DNA from: Certhia americana
Taxonomy: Eukaryota; Chordata; Aves; Passeriformes; Certhiidae
Assembly: GCA_018697195.1 (NCBI GenBank)
Contig: CM031859.1
Span: forward strand, 57,751,444 to 57,815,443
Direction: 5' to 3'
DNA: 64,000 nucleotides
Shown here: positions 38,062-50,105 of the stretch, piece after piece
Numbering within the stretch: the first letter of the stretch is position 1
Layout: each line of letters opens with the position of its first letter
The notes under the pieces: generated by a model
Told to the model about the DNA's origin: nothing
Database searches by the model: none
What the model saw: only the letters and a program-made list of their open reading frames with translations
Position numbers and translations under genes: made by a program

Positions 38062-39006
38062 TTTTGCAAAGATGAAGTCAAGACTAGCTACATCAGAGAA
38101 CTAACCACAGTTCTATGTACTTCCATAGGAGCACGTAAAGTTATTTCTCTCTTTGTCGTTGCCTGGTATGTTCCTCTGTCCCATTAGTGACACATTCTTC
38201 GGTTTTCCCAGGACCTGAGGACTCTGTGTGGGATGGTTGGACCATCAGAGCCATTAGAAGTATATGAAGATTATTTCTCCTAAGCAATGGTACAAGAAGT
38301 GCCAAGACCTTTGCCATCTCCATGGAGATCAGTGACATGTAAGAATGCTTTATGCCTTACCAGGGAGCTTGGTGTCCTCACTCAATGTTTTCATTTACAG
38401 AAAGGAGGCTGCTGGTTTTCAGCCAGCTCTGTGCCGTCTAAAGTCTGTGAGAGCCTCTCTACTCAATCCCATAGAAAAGTTAGTCCCCTCATCTGGGACA
38501 GCACACTGCATGAAACTTTCCTGTTCAGTAGGCAAACATGAATTTTGCAACTCTAAGTGGAAGGGAGCAAAGCTACATCTATAGAAGGAGAAGAAGTGTG
38601 GTGAAAGACACAGAAAACAAAGGGAAACTAGAGAAAAGTTAGGAAAATACAAGGAAAGTAGAAGCTCAGAAAGCCAAGATTGCTACTCCTGTTGTCACAG
38701 AAGATGTGGAGGTGGGGTTAACCCTTTTGACATGTCTGCTGCCCTAGGTCCCCAGATATGTTGCTGGGACAACAGTGTTAGTCTGGCTTTCAGTGCTCTC
38801 TGCCACCCCATTAGTCCACCATGGCAGCAGCCTGATTTGCCTTTGCCTCCAGCCAGTCTGATCCCCTTTTACTTCAGCACCTGCCAGCATATGCTCCTTG
38901 CTACTGACTCTTTTTTTTTAAGAAAAATGTCATTTTCTCTTAATAACTGGATTTCAAAAGCTAAGGCTTTTACAATAAGCTGATAGCACAACATTTACAA
39001 CAAAGT

Positions 39007-39020
39007 CTAGTAATTACTAG
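39007..39020. repeat. 14-bp perfect palindrome CTAGTAATTACTAG
   Basis: An exact palindrome centred on TAATTA, the homeodomain core. A GTCTAGTAATT word is repeated 15 bp apart here (39005 and 39020). Confidence 0.9.
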
Positions 39021-39082
39021 TCTAGTAATTCCACTTAGACCATAGACTCAAACCTATAAAGATGGTTTTAATGGACCAAACA

Positions 39083-39560
39083 AGTGATTTTCTTTAATAC
39101 AGATTTGGAAAGGGTTAAAACTTGTGTCTGCAAAGTGACATTAACTATAAATGATTAGGGCTGCTAATTGTCACTGAACTGCCATATGTAACTATGTCCA
39201 AATGTTAGTCTCTTATTGTTCAAGAGTATGCTTCAGCAAATTTGTGTTGTTTTGCTAATTGAGCTTTGTCTTTATTTGGCTGAAACTTGTTGTGACTGGA
39301 ACAGTTATTCCGGGGCTGTACAGAAGCCAAAATATGGAGGCTTGATTCCAGCTGGGAACTATAATTGATATTATTATCTACAATGCAAATAACTATAACT
39401 CAGTGTACTTCCTTTTCAGTAGGTTTTTCTTGGCAGGATGAGTTGACCCTTACTGTTGAATTATTCATTTTCTCCCCACTTAAAATATATAGCCCATTTC
39501 TTTATTCCACTAACATGACAGTCTGCTCAAGAGCTTAGCCAAATAAGGCCCAGTTTATGC
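39083..39560. promoter_or_regulatory. Possible distal enhancer (motif cluster)
   Basis: The stretch contains an octamer ATGCAAAT (39383-39390), a perfect CArG box CCAAATAAGG (39539-39548), SOX-like ATTGTT and several TAAT cores, in sequence without simple repeats or transposon features. Each motif alone is expected by chance; the call is weak and rests on the clustering. Confidence 0.25.
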
Positions 39561-40382
39561 ACATTTTGAACCTGATTAAAACACCTCATTGGGACCTGCA
39601 TAATATCAAAAAATTATGATGTCAAATTTTGTAAACTGATAGGAAACTACATATTAACGTGTCAGTTAATTATATGAAGATCACAAATTTGGCATGATTT
39701 GCCAGTGAGCCTAGTGTAACCTGGCTGCAAACAAACTGTAAGCAAAGTAAGAATAAGTAATAAATCTACTTGTTCAGTATAAACAAACCTGAGGTGAAGA
39801 GACTACAAATTAGGCAAAAAAGAGGAACACACACTGGTTAGGCAGAGTGGTAGCAGGAAGATGATGTGCTCGCCCACACGCTTGCCAGAGAATTTGCCTC
39901 AGCAGTATTCCAACTACCACTGGCAGAGTTCAGAAGCTGTGTTCCAAACTGCTCCTTCAGGGTGAGCTTCATTCCTCCAGAACAGAGAGACAGCATTGCC
40001 ACTCCCATGAGGAGATGGGATTCTAGTCTTTGGGAAGGGAAAAGTTCTTTTAAAAAATGACAATTGATAGTCCTACAAAACTTCCTTCTCGGAGTAATAC
40101 TGGCTTCAGTATCACTGAAAGCTGGTAAAATTTGCTGAAAACTAACCAGGTTTCATATTAATTGTCATTATCTCCTCAGGTAGTGTCATTGGACGATAGG
40201 TGGTCTCTCCACAGTGTAGGAAGCGACCCCAATACAGTTTCTTAGATGTCAATAAAATGGAATTTCTGCTTCCATGATCTCATTTTTATCTATAGGAATC
40301 TCTCTGAATGTAGGGCTTTTGCCTGCAATTTTATATCCAGTGAGATAGAGATAAACTTTTACAGTTTTCTTAGATTGTTTAT

Positions 40383-40687
40383 TGTTGCACATAGGTAAAA
40401 CCTTACAAAAGGAAGGCCTTGTAAGACCATGGCTCAGGCCTGCTACTTTGGCTAAGTAGAAAAGGACTGCGGGAAAGAGACTCAGCTGAAGCAGGGGTAA
40501 AAAAACAAGTTATGTAACCATCACATGTTCACATCGTGGTCTTTGGTGTTTGGTTGAATTATGTTTGTTATGTCTTAAAACCATGTAACCTGATAATGGG
40601 CTAACTGCTTAAAAAGGCCTGGTTTTGCAATAAAGGGTCCTTTGCACCTGCCTGGGGACTCTGCGTCTCTATAGACCCTTCCCCACA
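40383..40687 (+). mobile_element. Probable solo LTR of an endogenous retrovirus
   Basis: The 305-bp stretch begins TGTTGCAC and ends CCCCACA, giving TG...CA ends. It has the order expected of an LTR: a TATA-like CTTAAAAAGG (about 40608-40617), then AATAAA (40629-40634), then a GC-richer 50-bp end. No internal retroviral gene lies on either side, which suggests recombination to a solo LTR. Flanks TTTAT and CTTAT are a possible but imperfect target-site duplication, one base off the expected edge. Family not assigned. Confidence 0.5.
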
Positions 40688-41162
40688 GCTTATAGACAGT
40701 CTGGGAAAAGGAGAAGAAGGATTTCTGTTCCACTACATGAGGGATACTTTGCTGTGTCTTTTTGTTTCCATTTGCTAAATGGTACAGTTAAACTCTATTT
40801 GGATAATAGTACATATTACATAACATTATATTTCATAATTAGCGGCTGAAATGTACCTCTAACTCTTTGCAGGAAAGCCAGCATACTTCTAGCCATAGGA
40901 TGTTACATGGTTGCAAATTAATCCATTTGACCACCACAATGAATGTAAAAAACATTCAAGGGGATGGTGTCAGGAAGTACTGCCAGTGAGAGAACACTTC
41001 AGTGGATGTCACTCTCATTACAGCAGATTGAAGGGAAATTCAGCATAGTATCCTTGGTCCTCTCTGAACTGCAAATCCTGAACATTCCAGAGAAGCCAGA
41101 TGAAATGCTCCTGTCTCACAGATTCTTTCTCCAGCTTCTCATACTCCAGACCCCAAGAGATT

Positions 41163-41595
41163 GACCATTGCTCTTTCTTCAGAATCTCCTGGTATTTTCC
41201 AAGCTGAATTTCCAGCCTTGTACTCCATTTTCCCAATTTTCCTCCCATATACAACCTCACTACCTCCAAAACTCTTCCTTCTCCAACCCATCCAGGCCTA
41301 AGCTCCCTCACCCTGTATATCCTATTTCATTCTCTGTCCTGCTGTGCTCACTTCTACCTCAAAATACCTCCAACCCCTTTTTCCCTCACAGCTTCAGGTA
41401 TTCCTTTTTCTCTCAATTCCCAGGTCTTTCTGTTCTGTTGTAAGGCTTCTAATTGGAGGTTCTACATTTGCACTATGTGGGAGAGGCATTCACCTTCAAC
41501 CTATTACCCCTAGCCATTGGCACTTCCTTCTACATCCTATCTATCTGAGATCAGCCTGGTACTCCCAAACTTGCTTTGTCTGGGTAAGACTGTCA
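41163..41595 (+). other. Strand-asymmetric pyrimidine-rich stretch
   Basis: C and T clearly outnumber A and G on the plus strand over about 430 bp, and the stretch ends at the A19 run. A 97-codon minus-strand frame (41311-41018) is rich in E, K, W and L but matches nothing I know. This could be an old unclassified repeat. Confidence 0.4.
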
Positions 41596-41613
41596 AAAAA
41601 AAAAAAAAAAAAA
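41595..41613 (+). repeat. A19 homopolymer
   Basis: Nineteen consecutive A directly after ACTGTC. Confidence 0.9.
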
Positions 41614-44600
41614 GAATAGCAGGCAGGGACTAAAATATTAATTGTAAACCTTCATGGGACCTAAAGGATAGAAAAGAATGATCAGCCTGAGAAAAAAATT
41701 ACTATATATTAGCCAGAGCAATGTGTCAACAGAGTGCCCGATGAAGCAAAGTAGGGCCCCTGAGGTAGAGGCTTCAGGGAAAGAAAACAGCTGAGGAAAA
41801 TAGCTCCTGGTTATATATTAGGGTGTACCTGTTCCTGGTATGCTGGTAAGTCAAAAGTTACACTCAGATTTCTTGGCAGTACCAGCTCTGAAAGGAGAAT
41901 TGTCCAGGCAAGGGTTTGCTTCTGCATTTCTTTTCTTGTTATACAAAAGAACATCCTTGCTCATGAACGCCTTACTCTGTGGAGGTCAACACAAAATAAA
42001 TGCAAGGCAAGAAAAGGGAAGGCTCTGGGGACTTTCCTACTCCTGCTTTTCAAGTCATAAGTCTGTCCCCTCCTTGAGCCCTTTTGCTTTCACAAGAGAT
42101 CCCAAAGAATTAATGCAATTAATTTTGGCGGCTGATCTTGAAGCTTCCATTTGCAGGTTTCCTGCCTTTCTTGGCCAGAACAACTTTCCTAATTCCTTTC
42201 TCTTCACTCACTGATCTGTCCTGCCAAGCAGTGAACAATGTGGGTAATTAAAGTTGAGGACCCTATCAACAGCATGCCCAGAATGTCTTCATAGAGCTTT
42301 GCTAAAACAAAGATGTTGCTGACATTACCAAGCTGGTGGCAAGCATCATGCATGCATACCTCAGTTTCTTGTTAAGTTAGAGCTTCTACGCTCAAAGATG
42401 CAAAGAATGAGAGGCAATTAGTTTTGCAGAGTGGTTTAGTGCCACGTGTTATGACAAAAAATTGCACACCTGTTAAGTTTTAAGTCTTATTGGATCATTA
42501 AGCCCAGCTATAGGACCACTTAATGCTATATATTAGAATATATTTCTCCTGCAAAGACATCTCTGGATCTCTTCCTCTGTGGCAGTGTGAGTGCTGATCA
42601 GGTCTGCAGCACTGCTGGAAAGTAATAGGCAAGCATTTCAGCAGTTTGCAGGCAAGATCAAGATTCAGAAGGTTTTCATGGGATGCATGAAGAAAGTGAA
42701 TAAATATTTGTTCCCAATTTCAACTCTCATTTCATTTTACTCCTGAAGAAATGTTTTGAAAGTGGAAAAAAGGCTTTAGAAGTTTTGGGGTGGTTTGAGA
42801 TACCACAAGGTAACAGACACTGCAACCAAACAGCACTTTTTAGCATAAGTGCCATGCTTTCTTCATAATAATCTCACTCAGTCTATGTTTGAATACCATT
42901 AGACCATGAAGATTTCATACCCTGCAACCTGCATTAATTACCTATGAAAATATTTATTCCAATTGTACATAGACACTAAATAAAAATACACAAGGGAAGC
43001 ACTTCAAGCAAATTGAAAAACATTTGAGGGGGGAGAACAGCCTAACCCCCAGGAATGAGAGCCAAGAGTGAGAAACTCTTTTTCTTACAACGTTTTTAGC
43101 TGGAAAGGCAGAAGCAGAGAACATTCTTCTTTTAGTAATCATTTTAACTCTAGTGTTTCAACCTTGACCTCAGAAGATAGGGCAAAGAGAGAAAAACTAA
43201 GCCAATCTATTTCTTCATTGGTAAATGACTTACTCATTAATGTTATAGCGGAAATATCTGAGATTGCTTACAAGGATCAAGTATTACAGAGTTTAAAAAA
43301 AAAAAATCCCCAGATTCTGTTTTCAAAAAGGAGCACAGTTTTGTAGCATTTGGCCAACATTTTTAAGATAGGTGACTGGTGGTAAACACTTAATACCAGG
43401 GGCCGGGTTTTCACAGTTGTTGATAGTTACACAAATCTCACTGTGTCTGTAGTTTGCTGTGCCTCTTGCCATTTCTGGAAATCACACTGCTTATCTCTGT
43501 ACATCAACATTGAATGTGTGTCTCTGACCCAAGATACTTGAGTCTGAAGGGGTTTCTCTCATGACTCCACACCTGAAAAATTCAAGGGTGGGAACCGGTG
43601 TACCTGTTCACTCACTGACCTTGCCAGTTTGCTTCCCAAGCTTATTGAAAGTGTACCTGCAGTTCAGCAATTAGTGAATTGCAAGTAGGTACCACAAACC
43701 TACCAAGGGCTCCAGCCATCCAAAACATATGCCACATGACTGCTTGTATGTGCAGAGCTGCTTTGCTAAAGCAAGTAGTAGTACAACGTAATTAGCAGTG
43801 GTAGATATTAACTACCGCTTTCAGACATTTATAGCTCCTGAGCTCCTGAATGCCATCAGCCATTTAAACAAGCACAGAAATGTTTCTTTTACAGCTACTG
43901 TACATAGAACTTCAGACTTTCAAGGTATGCATGCAACAAATGTGGTCTCCTGTATCTGCACAGACTATGTTTGTGCAACTGCTCACAATCTCCGTTCTGT
44001 TTGTATTTTTCATATTTTCCTTTATGACTGAATCCCATTTTTGTTGAGTATTCATAGCATATATTTATGACATCGGTCTCTGCATTTTTTCAGCCCCTTG
44101 ACTCATCACATTTTGTTCACCACAGTACCAATTACCAACATTACTTCAGAATTATTTTCCTCCTTCCTTTCATATGCTCTTCACAGACTAACTTACTTCA
44201 GTGGCTCAACAGAGCCAGCGTCTCCCAGAAAATACAGCCAGGCCATGCAGCCAAATGGATTTAGGGGAAATATTCTTCACAAATCCTGAAATTGACTTCT
44301 GCTAGTAGTTTCATACTGAAATGACGATTAATATGTGTCTTCTTGTCTCTCAAAACAAGCATAGCAATGCCTGTAGGCAGTATGATCTACTAGCACTTGC
44401 TTTCACTTCATTCTCATACAGGAAAGTAAGGCTTGATGCTCAAAAACACTTATTGTAATACCCTTGGGGCTTCGTGCCACAGAAGATATCATTAAATTAA
44501 TATAAAATAAAATGGCAGAGAGTTAAAACAATACATAAGGTATATTTCTTGGTTGAATGAATATTTCCTTAACTGAGCTGTTACGAAATACAGGCAATAC

Positions 44601-46404
44601 AAAGAAAGCCTTCATGAGATAGCTATCACATAAAGTCTTTTTCTCCTCTTTGGGATTCCAATCTTTTTCAATATTGAATACCTACAAGGTGATATTAAGG
44701 CCTTTAACTGGTTAGAACTTGTGCAAAGTACTCTGTTTTACACATGTCCATGCAAAGGTTTTCTATGAAGAAACAGATCTGGTTGAGGGAAGTACTATTA
44801 CAGTGGCATAAAAGACTAGTCCAAAATAATAAACACTTAGAAAGGATAAAATGATGCAAGTACAAAGCATTCTGTAAACATCTTTTAATCTTCAGATGTT
44901 CCTGTGCCAGTTTCCCCTCCCTGCTCTACAAACCAGGCTGTCCAAGGCCACACAACAAGTCAATAGCTGAGCCAAAATTTCCTTCTTATGCTTGAATTCC
45001 AGTTTTGAAACCCAAATGTATCTCTCCTCTTATACTTCACCTCTCTTTCCACACTGTTACCACTACTCAAATCCCTCCTTAACTACAGAATATAGAAAGA
45101 AAGGTTATTGATACACAAAGCCTTTTGACCCCTGTGCCCAGCAAATCCATTCCTTGGGCTGCCAAGGAGCTTTGCTGAACTTGGTGCTTTGCAGTTTTGC
45201 AGTCTCCATAGTTCAAAGTAACCCCAGCAGACATCAGATATTAATTTATTTTTCCATATATGAATGACATCTGGATTCACACAAATTCTATCACCTTAGC
45301 TACAATTTTGTTTGGTAACTTGCAGGGGGACAAGCAACCTCAGGGAGAACAGACTCCCAAGAACACAAGTAAGCAGTAATAAACTAATAAAGCTGACAGA
45401 AAGGCAACTACAACATTTCCCAGGTTGGAGACATGTCTAGGTTCACAGTCATGCTGTTATCTTCAAAGACAAAGTCACTTGATTGTTTCTATTCCTTCAT
45501 CATACCAACAGCTTCCTATCCTCCCAGTTCAGCAATGACATCTTGCATCCTCCCTATCCATAAAATACATCCCTGCCTCTAGCATTGTGCTGATGAGGGA
45601 TTCTGCTTTCCTGATTGATTGCCAGCCAAGACGGCTCAGAAGCAAGTGAGGGTGATTCAAGCTTTTGGATAAACAGTCTTAAGTTCCTGCATACCTGAAT
45701 CTGAGCCAGATTCCTGCAGTAGCATTGCTCACTAGAGCTAGCAACCATCTCCACATCCCAAACAGCATTTGAACTAAGCTCTCTTGAAATGATGTCAGTG
45801 TTGAGATCTATCATTAGTACAAATAGAGAACAATCTCCAGCTTTGAGTCTTTGGTAACATATAAGGCTGCACATTTCTTTTCTGTATTTATAATACAGAC
45901 TTTTTGTTTAATGTTTGTCTACTTCGTGTATTAATGGCACGTATTTTGATAAATGAAAAATATTAATGTGCTGCCTTTTGATGAAGCAGCTGGTATATCT
46001 AGCTTCAGTTTAGCTTGACTCCTATCAAAGACTCATTTAATTCTAACCACAGATGAACAGAAATAAAGAGGATGATTTCTTTTGTTATTCTTGGAGGAGA
46101 TCACAAGATCTATCAGTCCCTAGAATATTTGTTGCATTTTCTTTCTCCACTGTTTTTCCGTCTTTCTTCCCAAATCTTTATCTGAAGTACACTTATTGTA
46201 TATCTCAGCTAGACAAGGGGAAATCTGTTTGCACTCCTTCTACTCCTTTTCCAAGCTAGAAAAAGCTTTTCAACATGTGCCTGTCCCAAAGGCATGAGTA
46301 GTTTTCTAGAGGAAACTTTATTGCAGAGCAGAGAATCCACTGTGCTTAGTGTGATCATTTTTGCATGAGCACAACAGAAGGAAACCACGTAGCCTTTCAT
46401 TCCT

Positions 46405-46890
46405 TTGTACTTGGCACTGGTGAGGCCACATCTCAAAACCTGTGATCAGTTTTGGGCCTGAAAGAAAGACATTGAGGCACTGAAACACGTCCAGAGAAGA
46501 GAAAGGAAGTTGGTGAAGGGTCTGGAGGAAAAGTCCTTTGAGGAGCAACTGAGACAGCTGGAGTTGTTTGGCGTGGAGGAAAGGAGTCTCAGGAGAGACC
46601 TTATCACCCTCTACAATATCTGAAAGGAATCTGTAGCCAGGTTGGAGTTGATCGTTTCTCCCAAGTAACAAGTGATGAGACTAGAGGAAATGGCATCAAG
46701 TTGTGCCAGGGGAAGTTTAGATTGGATATTAGGAAAAAATTCTGACTGAAGGGGTGATCAGGCATTGGGAGAGGTTGTCCAGGGAAGTGCTCAAAACGCA
46801 TGTGGATGTGGCACTTGGGGAAATGGTGAACAGGTGGTGCTAGGTTAATGGCTGGACTCAGAGATCTTATCCAACTTTAATGATTCTATG
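46405..46890 (+). mobile_element. CR1 LINE, 5'-truncated 3' end
   Basis: The sequence follows the CR1 consensus from the end of the reverse-transcriptase reading frame (GGCACTGGTGAGGCCACA) through recognisable words such as GTCCAGAGAAG, AAGTAACAAGTGATGAGAC and TTTAGATTGGATATTAGG to the 3' terminus with the octamer ATTCTATG at 46883-46890. The coding part has many stops and small deletions, including a gap near 46780 in the run-up to the 3' UTR, so it is an old dead copy. Minus-strand frames overlapping it are artefacts. CR1 is the dominant LINE of birds and other reptiles and is usually truncated at the 5' end as here. Confidence 0.93.
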
Positions 46891-49800
46891 ACTTAATGTG
46901 TATGGCAAATACAGGGGGCTGGAAGTGGGAACTCAGTCAGAGCTGGGCTTGTCCACAGCTTTCTGAAAAACAAGTGAAAGCAATTCAAGACAAGGCCAAG
47001 TATGCTGTGCAAACACTATTCTCTGTTTTGTGAGTTTCAAAGGAGGCTGTTCAGAGGTGCGAGATACAAATGCCACCAGAGCTGGTTGTCAAAAGTCAGT
47101 AAAATGAAGACTTAGTGTTATCATCAGAGACGTAGTATCTTCTGCTGTTCTCCTGAAGATTTTGTAACGTCACTTTAATAATTCATCATCTTTCTGGCAC
47201 TGTACTGTGGCACTTAACTGAATGGCATCTATAAGTTTGTTCAAGAATCCACAGATGGTGAGGGTTTTTAGAAGTTCATAGTGATTCTTTTCCCTCGCTT
47301 CCCTTTGCCTGGGAATAAAGTACTTGATTATTAGTAACTGCAGAATACATTTATCTGAAAAAAGAAAGTGAGGCTTTGAATGATAGGTGTGTGATCCACC
47401 CTACAGGATCCACCCAAACTGGACTTAGACATGCTTATCTATCTCATGTGGAAAACTTATGCACATACATCACTCCTGTAGCTTTCTCAGTTCATGGAGC
47501 TAAAGCAAAAGCAAATCTTTTGGATGGCATGAGATTTACATTGTTGGGTTTTTTTAAAAAATGTTATTTATTCTCAAATGATGTTTTTATTATGTATTGG
47601 AGAAAATTTAGTTCAAATTTAAAAACTGGAGAGGGGCATGAGACAGGAGCCATGTCCAGTGTTAATGCTGAAAGATTACTGACAAGCACAAGCCCATTTA
47701 ATAGAAAAATGGAAACTTCATGGAGTTCAAGATATCTTCTTATCTTTTGCTGTTGAATGACCAACAAAAGGAAGGGAAGTGACTCACTATCACTGAAATT
47801 AAACGGAAGATTCATACTTTGTTCGGTTATGACTTTAGCCATAAATTATTCAGGAAAAGTTGTTTCCTGACAAAGAAATTGGCCTTTTGTGTTCACAGTG
47901 TCCTAACAATGCTAACAGGTAGCACCTGTATGCAGAAGAAGTAATTGAGATCCATTGCTGAAAATTTAATTTGTTGCTATCAATCTATTGAAGAAGGTTA
48001 TTCAAAATTATAATTCTGAAAGTGAAAGAAAATTTCAAAAAATCACAACAGTTTTGGTTCCTGGGCTGTGCATAAGTACAATTTTTCAAAAAAGGTTATA
48101 TCTAAACTTTCTAGAGTGCAGAAATATAGAATATTTTTTCAGATAACCTTGAGGATTTAAAAAATGACATCAGGGAATCTTCACCATTTCTTGCAGCAGG
48201 TAGATCTCAGACTGTGTCAAAATAATTCAAACTCTTGAAATAATACAGGAAGGTAATTGAAATAAAATGTAGCTGTTAATATAGCCTTTTACTGGCTTAA
48301 AATGCCAGTATTACATTGAAGACAGCAGAAATGCAAGATGTCATGAACATTTTCAGCAGTACAGCACAAGCACTTGAGCTGAAAGGCACTGGCAGCCAGA
48401 ACAAGCATAAGAGACACAGTTCACAGAGTACCCCAAGTACTCAGGTGTTCAGGGGGCTCCTCCTGCCCTAGAAAAGCCGTGTCACTGTTCTGCCAGCCCA
48501 GCTGAAGGCCATGCTGAGCCCATGCATCACAGTTTCCATCGCTTCTTGTGCAAGCAGGATTCAGCACAATTCACCAAAGAATTCTAAAGGGGTAGAAAGT
48601 GTTTAATGCTAGAAAGTGATTAATCTTAGCATAAGCTCCTGACGTACTCAGACACCAGCTGGATGCAGCCATCTGCATGGATGCTGGCAACAGCTGCTCC
48701 CACAGCCTGGCAGAGGAACTGTCAGAGCACAGGGAGGAGCTCACACAAATCGGCAGCGTATGCGGAAGGGCTTCTTTCCCTTGATATTTGTCCATGGGGA
48801 GGAAGAAATTTATTGTACTTTGGAAGGAAAGGAGGTACGCTAAGTCACTATGAGCTGTTAAAAGAAAAAACAAACTCAAACAAAAGAAAAACTAGGAGCA
48901 CTTTATGAAACACTTTGAGCAGTAACAAAGAAAGGAATAAATTTGAGATCTCAGGAGCAAGTCCTGTAAAGATTTCTCACATCCATCTTCCAAACAACTC
49001 AGATTACTGACAATGAGAACTGGAGGACTTTTTTTCTTCTTGTTATTGTTCTTCTTCTGTCAAATTTATTCTTGAAGTCACCTTCCTGAAAATTACATAT
49101 ATCAGGATGCAATAAGAATTCTGTGTACCGCTTTGGGATCTCAATTATTGTCCTCTCTTTCTGAGTAAATTACAATATCTGATTTTGGTTTTGGTTTCAA
49201 AGTGGATTTATTTAAATAAATGATTGAACAAAGAGTCTTGTAATCCTAACATTATATCCAGCTGAGTACCTTAACAAGTTTCATAGACCTTGGGTTAAAT
49301 GGTATATTTATTTAATATGGATAAGAGTGAGTTTTATTCCTTGTCTACAATAAGGGCCATTCCTTAGCAGTGTGTGAAAAACCTCATACTCTCATCACGT
49401 TCTTTGCCCTCACACATTTAATTAACACAATGATATTGCCAAGTAAATAAGTTACATTTTCAAGTACATGGTATAAATATTCCAATGAAAACAGGCTAAT
49501 AAGTTTTCCAAATTAACTTCACCCTTTTTTTTTTTTTAAGGCTACAAAACCTTCTTTTGTTTTAAGGGATTTAAAAAAAAAAGGTCATCTTCTCCATCAC
49601 CTTCCTCTCTGCAGATAAAGGTGACTGGTGCATCCTTGTAATGAGTGCATGTTTGCTCTATGTGTTGTAGAAATTCCTTATTTTCCTCTTAAGGAAAGTG
49701 TTGGAGGCCTGGCACAAGCACCCAGAGCACCTGTGCAATCTCCACACAGAAGGTGCCAAAGTCCTGTCCAGAAGCAGCCTTGGCTGATGGGTAAAGACAT

Positions 49801-50078
49801 GGCCTACTCTCAGTAGGAGAGTTTGAACTAGGGAATATCAAGGATCCCTTCGGACTCTCTAAGATTTGGTGGGTTTGCAGTATTACTTTTGGCTTTCTTT
49901 CAGGCATATCCTTTACAGCTCTGACCAGTGCCCATCACAATGACAGCCTCTTGCAACAATAATGTTTAGAGCTGGGGAAAAACTCATTCTTGCAGTTTAA
50001 AGACGGAAAGGTATGACATTAAGTGCACTCTTATTTCTAACTTGTGCTTTTAAAATGGATTTGTTTCTCCAAAGGAGA

Positions 50079-50105
50079 AGATCTGGAAGATCTGGAAAAT
50101 CTGGA
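50079..50105 (+). repeat. 9-bp tandem repeat, 3 copies
   Basis: AGATCTGGA, AGATCTGGA and AAATCTGGA in direct succession. Confidence 0.9.

Larger units (their letters stand above)
34773..40382. other. Intergenic DNA with repeats and a possible conserved element
   Basis: No gene recognised. It holds a 74-nt pyrimidine tract (36607-36680), a 23-bp tandem repeat (37050), an A/T-only tract (38003-38061) and a cluster of transcription-factor-like motifs at 39.0-39.55 kb. Confidence 0.6.
40688..46404. other. Intergenic DNA, no gene seen
   Basis: It includes a pyrimidine-rich stretch at 41163-41595 and an A19 run at 41595-41613. The remainder is AT-rich with short unrelated frames. Confidence 0.6.

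Noticed and set aside
46318..46801. Minus-strand frames of 117 and 65 codons
   Set aside because: They are antisense to the CR1 fragment.
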